Assembly: GCA_964615375.1 (NCBI GenBank) | Contig: CAZTOW010000007.1 | Location: 186,001-250,000 of the forward strand | From: CAZKWG01 sp964615375 | GTDB lineage: Bacteria > Myxococcota_A > UBA796 > CAZKWG01 | Direction: 5' to 3' | DNA length: 64,000 bases | Part shown: piece after piece, positions 1-6,907 of the stretch | How the letters are laid out: every line of letters starts with the position of its first letter | Position numbering within the stretch: the first letter of the stretch is position 1 | Program-made: the position numbers and the translations under genes | Notes under the pieces: model-generated | What the model saw: the letters and a program-made list of their open reading frames with translations, nothing else | Told to the model about the DNA's origin: nothing | The model's database searches: none

Positions 1-569
1 CAGGCGCCGATCATCGGGTGCTCGGGCACGGCGCGGGCGAGCGAGAGGCGGCGGACCATCAGCCGGCTGCGGCCCGAGGCGTCCACCAGCCAGCGCGCGC
101 GGAGCTCCCGGGAGGCGCCCTCCTGCTCGACGACCACGCGGTGAGGGGCGCCGGGCTCCACGGAGACCACGCGCGCGGGCCGCAGCAGCTCCACGCCCCC
201 GCTCGCAGCCAGCTCCAGCAGGCGCTCCTCCAGGCGGGCGCGGTCGATCTGGAAGGTGGGGTTCACGGCGAAGCAGGTGTTCCCGATCTCGCTCTGCTGG
301 CAGAGGGGCGCGTCGCGGCCGGGCTGATCGAAGAGGAAGCGCAGCCCGTTCTTGGGCAGGTGCTCGCGGTAGAGCAGGCTGGACAGCCCCAGGCGGCGCA
401 CGAGGTAGTTCCCGGCGAGCTCGACGGTGGACTCGCCCACCTTCCAGTCCCGATCGACCCGGCGCTCGACCAGGCCCACGGAGAGGGACGGGAGGTGGCG
501 GCGCAGGTGGCGCGCCAGGAGCCCTCCGGCGAGGCCGCCGCCGAGGATGAGGACGTCGAGATCAGCCAT
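1..569 (-). CDS. FAD-dependent oxidoreductase (halogenase/reductase-like), N-terminal part
   Basis: Only the first 189 codons lie in the window; the C-terminus is beyond base 1. The product starts with a Rossmann dinucleotide-binding loop, LILGGGLAGG at residues 7-16, followed by a typical second beta strand ending in Glu (VGLVERR, 31-37). WKVGEST at 42-48 matches the GExT-type motif of flavin-dependent halogenases and related group A flavoprotein monooxygenases and reductases. Further on, IDRARLEERL and WLVDASGRSR fit the FAD-domain strand that binds the adenosine. The substrate cannot be told from this part, and the halogenase-specific WxWxIP motif would lie outside the window. The ATG overlaps the stop of the upstream propeller-like gene by 8 bases, so the two are probably translationally coupled. 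The neighbouring ketosynthase genes make a role in lipid or polyketide tailoring possible, but that is inference. Confidence 0.8.
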   Translation of the reverse strand, partial: MADLDVLILGGGLAGGLLARHLRRHLPSLSVGLVERRVDRDWKVGESTVELAGNYLVRRLGLSSLLYREHLPKNGLRFLFDQPGRDAPLCQQSEIGNTCFAVNPTFQIDRARLEERLLELAASGGVELLRPARVVSVEPGAPHRVVVEQEGASRELRARWLVDASGRSRLMVRRLSLARAVPEHPMIGA

Positions 570-1554
570 CCAGCCACCTTATCCGGGCCGCGCGCTCCGG
601 GGGGAGCGGACAGGCGGCGAGGAGGCGCCAGCCCGCGGGGAGCTCGAGCCGCGTCGTGGAGGTCCCGGTGCGCGGGTCGAGCTCCACGAGCCGTGAGGGC
701 CCCGCCCCCCGCGCCCCGAGGCCAAAGTGGGGGTTGTCCAGCAGCAGCAGCGTCCCCCGGCCGGAGGGCTCCGCGGCCTGGAGCCAGCGCAGGCCCGGCG
801 CGCGCAGCCGCCCGCGATCGGAGAGATCCTGAGGGTCGAGCAGCCGAAGCTCCCCGCGCGGGCTCTCGCAGCAGAGCAGGGTCGGCTCGGGCAGGCCCCC
901 CTCCTCTCCGGCCACGACGAGCGCGTGGGGGTGGTCCAGGCCGGCGCGGGCGACGCGGTGGTCACCGCTGACCGGGTCGATCTCGAGGATCTCGCCGGTG
1001 TGGAAGGCGCTGGCCAGGATCCGCTCGCCCAGGCGCAGCGCGCTGTTGAGGTGCAGGCCGCGGTCGAGCGTGGCGTAGCGGCGCCCCCGATGGTCAGCGG
1101 CGGGGTCGGGGCGCAACGGCGCGCGGACCGGCGTCGGCCGCGGGGGCGCGAACCAGGCCCAGGGCCCCTCGGAGCGCAGCTCCAGGAGGGCGTCCACGCC
1201 CGTGCAGGTGAGCAGCGGCCCGGCGACGCTGGACGTGACGGTGTGGATCTCGTTCATCGCCGGGTGCTCCACCCGGCCGCACACCTGCCCGCTGGCCGGA
1301 TCCACCTGGAGCAGGGCGTCCCCCCACATCGAGGCCACCAGCAGCGGCCCCTCCGCGTCGGGCCAGCAGAGCCCGCTGGGGGTGGGGAGCGCGCGCTGAC
1401 CTCGAAGCCGGCCGCGGTCGAGATCCACGGCCAGCAGCCGCCCGCCCATCTGCTCCACCAGCGCCTCGGGGATCGCCGAGGCGGAGCCGAGCAACCCGGG
1501 CGGAGGTGGGCCCCCCTCCCGCAGCGCGGCGCGCACGGCGTCGAAGTTCTCCAT
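562..1554 (-). CDS. hypothetical protein, probable beta-propeller
   Basis: A 330-aa protein with no family I recognise. The chain is a run of short beta-strand-like segments carrying repeated hydrophobic-Asp patterns (LLAVDLDRG, ALLQVDPASG, ILEIDPVSG, RLVELDPRTG), spaced like blades of an NHL/PQQ-type propeller. There is no signal peptide or membrane segment. I chose the ATG at 1554 (MENFDAVR) over one nine codons upstream because the eight extra residues are uncharacteristic and crowd the end of the preceding gene at 1598; a GGTGG sits just before it. The gene follows the Tat-protein genes on the same strand and overlaps the flavoprotein gene by 8 bases, so it may belong to their operon. Function unknown. 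Confidence 0.7.
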   Translation of the reverse strand: MENFDAVRAALREGGPPPPGLLGSASAIPEALVEQMGGRLLAVDLDRGRLRGQRALPTPSGLCWPDAEGPLLVASMWGDALLQVDPASGQVCGRVEHPAMNEIHTVTSSVAGPLLTCTGVDALLELRSEGPWAWFAPPRPTPVRAPLRPDPAADHRGRRYATLDRGLHLNSALRLGERILASAFHTGEILEIDPVSGDHRVARAGLDHPHALVVAGEEGGLPEPTLLCCESPRGELRLLDPQDLSDRGRLRAPGLRWLQAAEPSGRGTLLLLDNPHFGLGARGAGPSRLVELDPRTGTSTTRLELPAGWRLLAACPLPPERAARIRWLDG

Positions 1555-1597
1555 CACCACCGTAATCAGCGCCAGCACATCTCGCCCCTGGATGGAC

Positions 1598-2641
1598 TCA
1601 GGCGACCGAGAGGCCGGCGAGTCCGCCAGACCGAATCGCGGCGATCAGCTCGTCGGGTAGGGTGCTGGGGCTGTCGTCCGAGGGCCTCACACCCGCTGCT
1701 GCGCACTCGGTCTGCCCGACATACGCGATGAAGGCGATGCACAGGACGAGCAACGAGACCAGGAGCACCACTCCCGCGGGGATGGTGATGAACAAGGTCC
1801 ACTCTGCGAGCACGGGGAGGAGCAGGGCGCCAAGGAGGAAGACCCCCAGGGAGACGAGGAAGGTGATCGCGGAGCCCCGCATCACCTTCTGGGTGTTGGA
1901 GAGGGTCTTGTCGTCGGAGCCGCCCTCCGGGTCGTCGGGAGCGGGCTCCTCGCCCCCCGCCGTCAGCGCGGCGTCCACGTCCAGCGCGATGTAGGCGTCC
2001 CACTCCTCCTCGGGGATCCCGGCGTCCGCCGAGACCCTCCGCATCCGATCCACCAGCTCCCCGCACAGCAGGCGGGTGGGCTGACGCTCCAGGCGGAAGA
2101 GGAGACGGTCCATGAGGCGCCCGGTCTGCGCGACCCGCTCCTCGGGAAGCTCCAGCGCGTGCATGGCCTCGCGCCGCCGCTCGCGCAGCGCCACCTTCAA
2201 CTCCGGGTTGTCCCGCAGCAGGCGCCGGATCCGACGCCCCTCGGCGTCTGGCAGGTCCCGCAGCATGCGCGCCAGCCGGAGGCACTGCTGCCCGAGGCGG
2301 GGCAGCTCTCGCCCGGCGCGCCGCTGCGCGTCTGGGTCGGCCTGCACGTCCTCGGGCAGATCGCGGAAGGCCGCCGTGCGAAGGAGAGACTCCATCAGAT
2401 CGGCGCGGAAGTCGGCGGGCAGCCCCAGGCGCGCGTGGAAGGCCCGGAGCTGGGGCGAGCTCACGGCCGCGCGCAGCCGCGCCACCTGGCTGTCCAGATC
2501 CGCCAGGAAGGCCGGGAGCTCCTCGACGCTCCGGGGCGTGCGCCGAAGCCCCCCGGCCGTCGCCGTGCCGATGAACACCTCGGGCACGAGCGCCATCACG
2601 GACGCCGCGCCCACGCCCTGCATGACCTGACGTCGGTTCAT
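1598..2641 (-). CDS. Tat-signal membrane protein, paralogue 1
   Basis: 347 aa. It begins NRRQVMQ followed by a hydrophobic stretch and TATAGG, a twin-arginine-type export signal with a plausible AxA-like cleavage site. Residues about 40-230 are alpha-helical, Arg/Leu-rich and without a recognised fold. Residues about 255-310 form two membrane segments. The protein ends in a conserved tail, LPDELIAAIRSGGLAGL. The start ATG at 2641 has a GAGGAGAA ribosome site; a longer reading from 2755 runs back into paralogue 2 and is rejected. Residues 1 to about 228 are identical to paralogue 3, while the linker and membrane part differ. No promoter is visible upstream: the start lies 13 bases after paralogue 2, so it is probably transcribed with it. 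Function unknown. Confidence 0.8.
   Translation of the reverse strand: MNRRQVMQGVGAASVMALVPEVFIGTATAGGLRRTPRSVEELPAFLADLDSQVARLRAAVSSPQLRAFHARLGLPADFRADLMESLLRTAAFRDLPEDVQADPDAQRRAGRELPRLGQQCLRLARMLRDLPDAEGRRIRRLLRDNPELKVALRERRREAMHALELPEERVAQTGRLMDRLLFRLERQPTRLLCGELVDRMRRVSADAGIPEEEWDAYIALDVDAALTAGGEEPAPDDPEGGSDDKTLSNTQKVMRGSAITFLVSLGVFLLGALLLPVLAEWTLFITIPAGVVLLVSLLVLCIAFIAYVGQTECAAAGVRPSDDSPSTLPDELIAAIRSGGLAGLSVA
1957..2640. repeat. 684-bp direct repeat, copy 1
   Basis: Identical by eye, line by line, to 4207-4890 at a fixed offset of 2250 bases. It covers codons 2 to about 228 of paralogue 1. Identity stops at the start codon (ATG here, GTG in the other copy) and at the acidic linker, so it coincides with a protein domain boundary. 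Confidence 0.9.
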
Positions 2642-2654
2642 CGCGATCTTCTCC

Positions 2655-3746
2655 TCAGAGGGTGGCGGTCTCGAGGCCGGGGAGGCTCCCCAGGCCGTCC
2701 ACGCGGACGCGGGCCAGAAGCTCCTCGGGGAGCCGGAGGGACACCTGCTCCGCATTCTCCGCGTTTATCGCCTCGAAAATGGTCACCACGACAGCGAGCC
2801 CGAGGATGAGCAGCCCGACCATGAAGATGACCCCGCCCACGATGGTCAGGAACACCCCGAGCCCCTCCGCGACGTTCATCAGCGCCAGCCCGATCAGCAC
2901 GCTCCCCCCACCGACACCTGCGACGATCGCACCCAGACCGAAGAGCTTGCCCGGTGCGTTCCCGTCGCGGGGCTCCTCCGCCGGAGCGTCCGGCTCCGTG
3001 GGCTCCTCCGGCTCCGTGGGCGGAACCTCCTCGTCCATCGCCAGGATGAGCGTCCCGTCCTCGGGGATCTCCATCCCGTCCAGATCCTGGTCGGCCAGCG
3101 CGCGCCAGTCCTCCTCGCGCACGCCGACGTCCGCCGAGGCGCGCCGCATCTTGCCCACCAGCTCGTCCAGCAGGTTGGCCGCGGGCTGACGCTCCAGCCG
3201 GAACAGGAGGTGATCCATGAGGCGATCGGTCTGGCGCGCGCGCTCGTGGGCGAGGCCGAGCTGAGCGAAGCTGGCGCGCCTGCGCTCCCGCAGCGCAGGG
3301 CGAAGCTCGGGGTTCTCCCGCAGGAGGCGGCGGACGTCGCGCCGGCTCCTCTCCGGCAGGTCACGCAGCGCCATCGTCATGCGGAGCACCTGCTGGCCCA
3401 GGCGAGGCAGCTCGCGCCGGACGCGACGCTGCATCTCCGGGTGGGCCTGGAGGCGGCGCGGCAGATCGCGAAACGCCGAGACGCGCAGCATGGACTCCGA
3501 GAGATCGGCGCTCAGCGTGGCGGGGATCCCCAGGCGCTCCTGGTACACGGCCAGCGGGCTGGCGGCGGCGTGGGCGTGAAGCCGCGCGGCCTGCGCGTCG
3601 AGGTCCGCCAGAAAGGCCGGAAGCTCGGCCTCTTCCGATGGGACACGTCCCAGCCCACCCGCGGTGGCGACCCCCAGCAGAAGATCGGGTATCAGAGCCG
3701 CGACCGCGGTCGCGGTCGCGCCCTGCATGACCTGACGTCGGTTCAC
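2655..3746 (-). CDS. Tat-signal membrane protein, paralogue 2
   Basis: 363 aa, GTG start with a GGGGGGAG ribosome site seven bases upstream. The architecture matches its two neighbours: NRRQVMQ twin-arginine signal, a conserved helical domain (ELPAFLADLD, RRELPRLGQQ, LMDHLLFRLERQP), an acidic Pro/Glu-rich linker (PPTEPEEPTEPDAPAEEP), two hydrophobic segments near residues 265-330 and the tail LPEELLARVRVDGLGSL. It is clearly diverged from paralogues 1 and 3 throughout, unlike the near-identity of those two. Its upstream region is homologous to that of paralogue 3, including the -10 element. The proteins would be exported by Tat and held in the inner membrane by the C-terminal hairpin; the role is unknown. 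Confidence 0.8.
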   Translation of the reverse strand: MNRRQVMQGATATAVAALIPDLLLGVATAGGLGRVPSEEAELPAFLADLDAQAARLHAHAAASPLAVYQERLGIPATLSADLSESMLRVSAFRDLPRRLQAHPEMQRRVRRELPRLGQQVLRMTMALRDLPERSRRDVRRLLRENPELRPALRERRRASFAQLGLAHERARQTDRLMDHLLFRLERQPAANLLDELVGKMRRASADVGVREEDWRALADQDLDGMEIPEDGTLILAMDEEVPPTEPEEPTEPDAPAEEPRDGNAPGKLFGLGAIVAGVGGGSVLIGLALMNVAEGLGVFLTIVGGVIFMVGLLILGLAVVVTIFEAINAENAEQVSLRLPEELLARVRVDGLGSLPGLETATL

Positions 3747-3780
3747 GCTCCCCCCTGAACAGCTCTCGTCAGTATACTCC
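3747..3780 (-). promoter_or_regulatory. promoter region of paralogue 2
   Basis: On the minus strand a TATACT -10 element lies at 3776-3771, about 25 bases before the GTG start. The stretch from the -10 to the ribosome site (GACGAGAGCTGTTCA) is repeated almost base for base upstream of paralogue 3. Conservation of this leader between two diverged copies supports a functional promoter. No clear -35 hexamer is seen. Confidence 0.5.
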
Positions 3781-3817
3781 TCGGCGAGCCATCACGGGCG
3801 GGGGCCGCACGCGAAGA

Positions 3818-4891
3818 TCAGGCGACCGAGAGGCCGGCGAGGCCGCCAGACCGTATCGCGGCGATCAGCTCGTCGGGGAGGATCAGGGGCGAGCCTTCCT
3901 GTTCCTCTTCGAGCGCGGTCCCAGTCCCAGGATATCGCTCCACGATGAACACGACGAAGGCGATGCACAGCAGGATGAGGGTGACCAGCAACACCACGCC
4001 CGCGGCCATGGTGAGATATGCGAACACCATCGGGTTGCTCGACAAACCGGCTCCGGCGAGACCGAGGAGGAACAGGCCGAGAGAGATGAGCGCGCTGATC
4101 CCAGCTAACCGCAGGATCCGACCGGACCTGGATGGGCGGTCTTCCCGGGAGGAGGGCTCGGCGTCGACGGCGTCCTCCCCCTCCGACGCGGTGGGGTCCT
4201 CCCCCTCCGCCGTCAGCGCGGCGTCCACGTCCAGCGCGATGTAGGCGTCCCACTCCTCCTCGGGGATCCCGGCGTCCGCCGAGACCCTCCGCATCCGATC
4301 CACCAGCTCCCCGCACAGCAGGCGGGTGGGCTGACGCTCCAGGCGGAAGAGGAGACGGTCCATGAGGCGCCCGGTCTGCGCGACCCGCTCCTCGGGAAGC
4401 TCCAGCGCGTGCATGGCCTCGCGCCGCCGCTCGCGCAGCGCCACCTTCAACTCCGGGTTGTCCCGCAGCAGGCGCCGGATCCGACGCCCCTCGGCGTCTG
4501 GCAGGTCCCGCAGCATGCGCGCCAGCCGGAGGCACTGCTGCCCGAGGCGGGGCAGCTCTCGCCCGGCGCGCCGCTGCGCGTCTGGGTCGGCCTGCACGTC
4601 CTCGGGCAGATCGCGGAAGGCCGCCGTGCGAAGGAGAGACTCCATCAGATCGGCGCGGAAGTCGGCGGGCAGCCCCAGGCGCGCGTGGAAGGCCCGGAGC
4701 TGGGGCGAGCTCACGGCCGCGCGCAGCCGCGCCACCTGGCTGTCCAGATCCGCCAGGAAGGCCGGGAGCTCCTCGACGCTCCGGGGCGTGCGCCGAAGCC
4801 CCCCGGCCGTCGCCGTGCCGATGAACACCTCGGGCACGAGCGCCATCACGGACGCCGCGCCCACGCCCTGCATGACCTGACGTCGGTTCAC
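3818..4891 (-). CDS. Tat-signal membrane protein, paralogue 3
   Basis: 357 aa. I chose the GTG at 4891 because it aligns with the NRRQVMQ starts of the two paralogues and is preceded by GGGGGGGAG; the ATG at 4903 would place that ribosome site inside the gene. The order is twin-arginine signal, helical domain, acidic linker, two membrane segments, then the tail LPDELIAAIRSGGLAGLSVA, which is the same as paralogue 1 from LPDEL on. The first 228 codons are identical in DNA to paralogue 1, whereas the linker and membrane segments are not alignable over most of their length. This mosaic pattern points to recent gene conversion or a partial duplication. It is the promoter-proximal gene of the three and is divergent from the ketosynthase operon. 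Confidence 0.8.
   Translation of the reverse strand: MNRRQVMQGVGAASVMALVPEVFIGTATAGGLRRTPRSVEELPAFLADLDSQVARLRAAVSSPQLRAFHARLGLPADFRADLMESLLRTAAFRDLPEDVQADPDAQRRAGRELPRLGQQCLRLARMLRDLPDAEGRRIRRLLRDNPELKVALRERRREAMHALELPEERVAQTGRLMDRLLFRLERQPTRLLCGELVDRMRRVSADAGIPEEEWDAYIALDVDAALTAEGEDPTASEGEDAVDAEPSSREDRPSRSGRILRLAGISALISLGLFLLGLAGAGLSSNPMVFAYLTMAAGVVLLVTLILLCIAFVVFIVERYPGTGTALEEEQEGSPLILPDELIAAIRSGGLAGLSVA
4207..4890. repeat. 684-bp direct repeat, copy 2
   Basis: Second copy of the identical segment, within paralogue 3. Zero mismatches including third codon positions implies very recent exchange, because paralogue 2 between the copies has diverged substantially. Confidence 0.9.
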
Positions 4892-4973
4892 ACTCCCCCC
4901 CATGAACAGCTCTCGTCATTATACTTCCCGGGACGACGGGAGGGGGCCACATGCGAAGATCAAAGGAGAAGCG
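4892..4973. promoter_or_regulatory. divergent promoter region, Tat paralogue 3 / ketosynthase operon
   Basis: On the minus strand a perfect TATAAT -10 lies at 4923-4918, followed by the same GACGAGAGCTGTTCA leader found before paralogue 2. On the plus strand an AAAGGAG ribosome site at 4962-4968 sets the TTG start at 4974. The 20-mer at 4943-4962 resembles 3801-3820, at the end of paralogue 3, so the duplicated unit included intergenic DNA. Confidence 0.6.
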
Positions 4974-6080
4974 TTGAGGCCCGTCACCGTCTGCGGCCTC
5001 GGCCTGATCTGCCCCTTGGGGAGCTCGGTCGCGGAGATCTTCGACGCGCTGTGTGAGGGGCGTGACGCGCTGGGCGCGGGCCCCTGGCCCCACCGAGGCT
5101 GGCGCGTCTGCGCGTTCTCGGAGCGGCGGAGCGCGGCGGAGCTGGCCGTGGAGGCCTGCCGACAGGCGGTGGGCACGCGGTCGCTCCCTCTCGACACCCT
5201 CGTCACCTGCGGGACCACGGCGGCGGACCTGGCGACGGGGGAGGCGAGCTGGCGCGAAGATCGCGCGGGAGCCCCGGTGGATCCGGCCTCCTACCTGCGC
5301 CCCCAGCTCCCCGACGCCCCGGCCCGCGCGGTGGCGGCGGCGCTCGGGCTGCGCGGCCCCTGCCTGGGGGTCAGCACGGCCTGCACGGCGGGGGCGGTCG
5401 CGGTGGGGCTGGCCGCGGACCAGGTCGGCTCGGGCCGGGCGGAGGCGGCGCTCGCGGTAGGCGTGGACGTGCTCTCGCAGACGACCTGGGCCGGCTTCGG
5501 GGCGCTGGGGCTCCAGGCCGAGGGTCGGTGTCGCCCCTTCGACCAGGACCGCGCGGGCCTGAACCTGGGCGAGGCCGCGGCGGCCCTGCTGCTGCTGTCC
5601 GAGGCCGCCGCACGCCGATCCGGCGCGCCGATCCTGGCCTGGATCCAGGGCTTCGGGCACCGCGCGGACGCCTGGCACCCCACGGCGCCCCACCCGCAGG
5701 GTCGCGGGCTCCAGGCCGCGATCCGGGTCGCGATGGGGAGGCGCCCGCCGCCGGGCTGGATCCTGGCCCACGGGACCGGCACGCCCGCCAACGACGCGGC
5801 GGAGGCGGCGGCCTTGCTCGCCACCCTGCCGGACGTGCCGGTGAGCGGGGTCAAGGGCAGCCTGGGCCACACGCTGGGGGCCGCCGGGGCCGTGGAGGCC
5901 GTGATCGCCGCCCAGAGCCTGCAGGAGCAGCGGATCCCGCCCACGGTGGGGCTGGAGCGCCCGGCCTTCGAGCTCGACCTCGTGCGCGAGACCCGCGAGG
6001 CGCCCCTGAGCGCGGCGCTCTCAGTGAACCTGGCCTTCGGGGGCAGCAACACGGCCCTGCTGCTGGGGAGGGCGCCATGA
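4974..6080 (+). CDS. beta-ketoacyl synthase (KAS II/FabF-type)
   Basis: 368 aa with the complete ketosynthase triad: Cys137 in STACTAG, His266 in HGTGTPAND and His299 in SLGHTLGAAG. The C-terminal FGGSNTALLL is the usual thiolase-fold end motif. It is expected to catalyse decarboxylative Claisen condensation of an acyl thioester with malonyl-ACP. It is slightly shorter than FabF (about 410 aa). Start: TTG at 4974, six bases behind AAAGGAG; a longer frame from 4902 would overlap the divergent promoter and adds residues foreign to the family. It is the first gene of a three-gene operon, and its stop overlaps the next ATG (ATGA). No ACP, KR or dehydratase gene is in view, so the product class cannot be named. 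Confidence 0.92.
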   Translation: MRPVTVCGLGLICPLGSSVAEIFDALCEGRDALGAGPWPHRGWRVCAFSERRSAAELAVEACRQAVGTRSLPLDTLVTCGTTAADLATGEASWREDRAGAPVDPASYLRPQLPDAPARAVAAALGLRGPCLGVSTACTAGAVAVGLAADQVGSGRAEAALAVGVDVLSQTTWAGFGALGLQAEGRCRPFDQDRAGLNLGEAAAALLLLSEAAARRSGAPILAWIQGFGHRADAWHPTAPHPQGRGLQAAIRVAMGRRPPPGWILAHGTGTPANDAAEAAALLATLPDVPVSGVKGSLGHTLGAAGAVEAVIAAQSLQEQRIPPTVGLERPAFELDLVRETREAPLSAALSVNLAFGGSNTALLLGRAP

Positions 6081-6907
6081 GGATCCGCGCCGTGGCGGGC
6101 TGGTCCGCGGCGGGCGAGGACCCGGGGCGCTGGCTGGAGCGGCTGGAGGCGGGCGAGCGGGGGCTCGACGCGCCGGGAGCGGATCGCCCCGAGGCCGTCA
6201 CGCCGGGGGACTGGCGCCGCCTGAGCCGGCTCTCGCGCTGGGCCGTGGCGGGGGCGGCGCGCGTGCTGGAGGCCGCGCCGGAGCTGGATCGGGAGCAGCT
6301 CCCGCTGGTGTGGGGCACGGGCCTCGGCGAGCTGGCCCAGACCGAGGCCTTCCTCACGCGGCTGGTCGAGGAGGGGATCGCGCTGGCCAGCCCGGCGCGC
6401 TTCCAGGGCTCGGTCTTCCACGCCGCCGCGGGGGCGATCTCGCTGGCGCTGGGGCTGCGCGGGCCCACGGAGACCCTCTCGGCGGGCGACGAGACGGGCC
6501 TCGCGGCGCTGATCCGCGGGGTGGAGCTCCTCGACGACGGGGCGCCCGCGGCGCTGGTGGTGGCGGGCGACGAGCGCAGCCCCTGGCGGCTCCGGGCCGC
6601 GGAGCTCTGGGGGGCGCCACCTCCGGGGGAGGGTCTGGCCGCGCTGCTGCTCTGCGCCGAAGGTCCGGGCGCGCCGCTGCGGATCGAGGCCGGGCGCGCC
6701 GCCCTCGCGGGAGAAGGAGACCGAATTCGGTGGGTGGGACCGAATGGGCGCCCGCTCCCCGACGTCCAAGAGGGGCTGGGCGCCTCCCCGGTCCTGGGCC
6801 TGCTGGCGGCGGCGGCCCTGGCGGCGGGCGGCGGGGGCGCGCTGGAGCTACAACACGCCGGCCGGCGCCTGCACCTGAGGATCGGCTCGGGGGACCAGCG
6901 CCCATGA
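6077..6907 (+). CDS. ketosynthase-like chain-length-factor protein, lacking the active Cys
   Basis: 276 aa, much shorter than a full KS. The segment SVFHAAAGAISLALGLRGPTETLSAGDET aligns with the nucleophile elbow of ketosynthases, but the catalytic Cys is replaced (SAGDE instead of SxACA). The AxAG..SLALGLRGPTxTLSAG pattern is that of the small KS-like family (Ketoacyl-synt_2) found beside active KS genes in aryl-polyene-type clusters, where it is thought to act as a chain-length or priming partner. It overlaps both neighbours by ATGA junctions, so the three proteins are probably made in matched amounts. It most likely pairs with the KS encoded before or after it. Confidence 0.8.
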   Translation: MRIRAVAGWSAAGEDPGRWLERLEAGERGLDAPGADRPEAVTPGDWRRLSRLSRWAVAGAARVLEAAPELDREQLPLVWGTGLGELAQTEAFLTRLVEEGIALASPARFQGSVFHAAAGAISLALGLRGPTETLSAGDETGLAALIRGVELLDDGAPAALVVAGDERSPWRLRAAELWGAPPPGEGLAALLLCAEGPGAPLRIEAGRAALAGEGDRIRWVGPNGRPLPDVQEGLGASPVLGLLAAAALAAGGGGALELQHAGRRLHLRIGSGDQRP

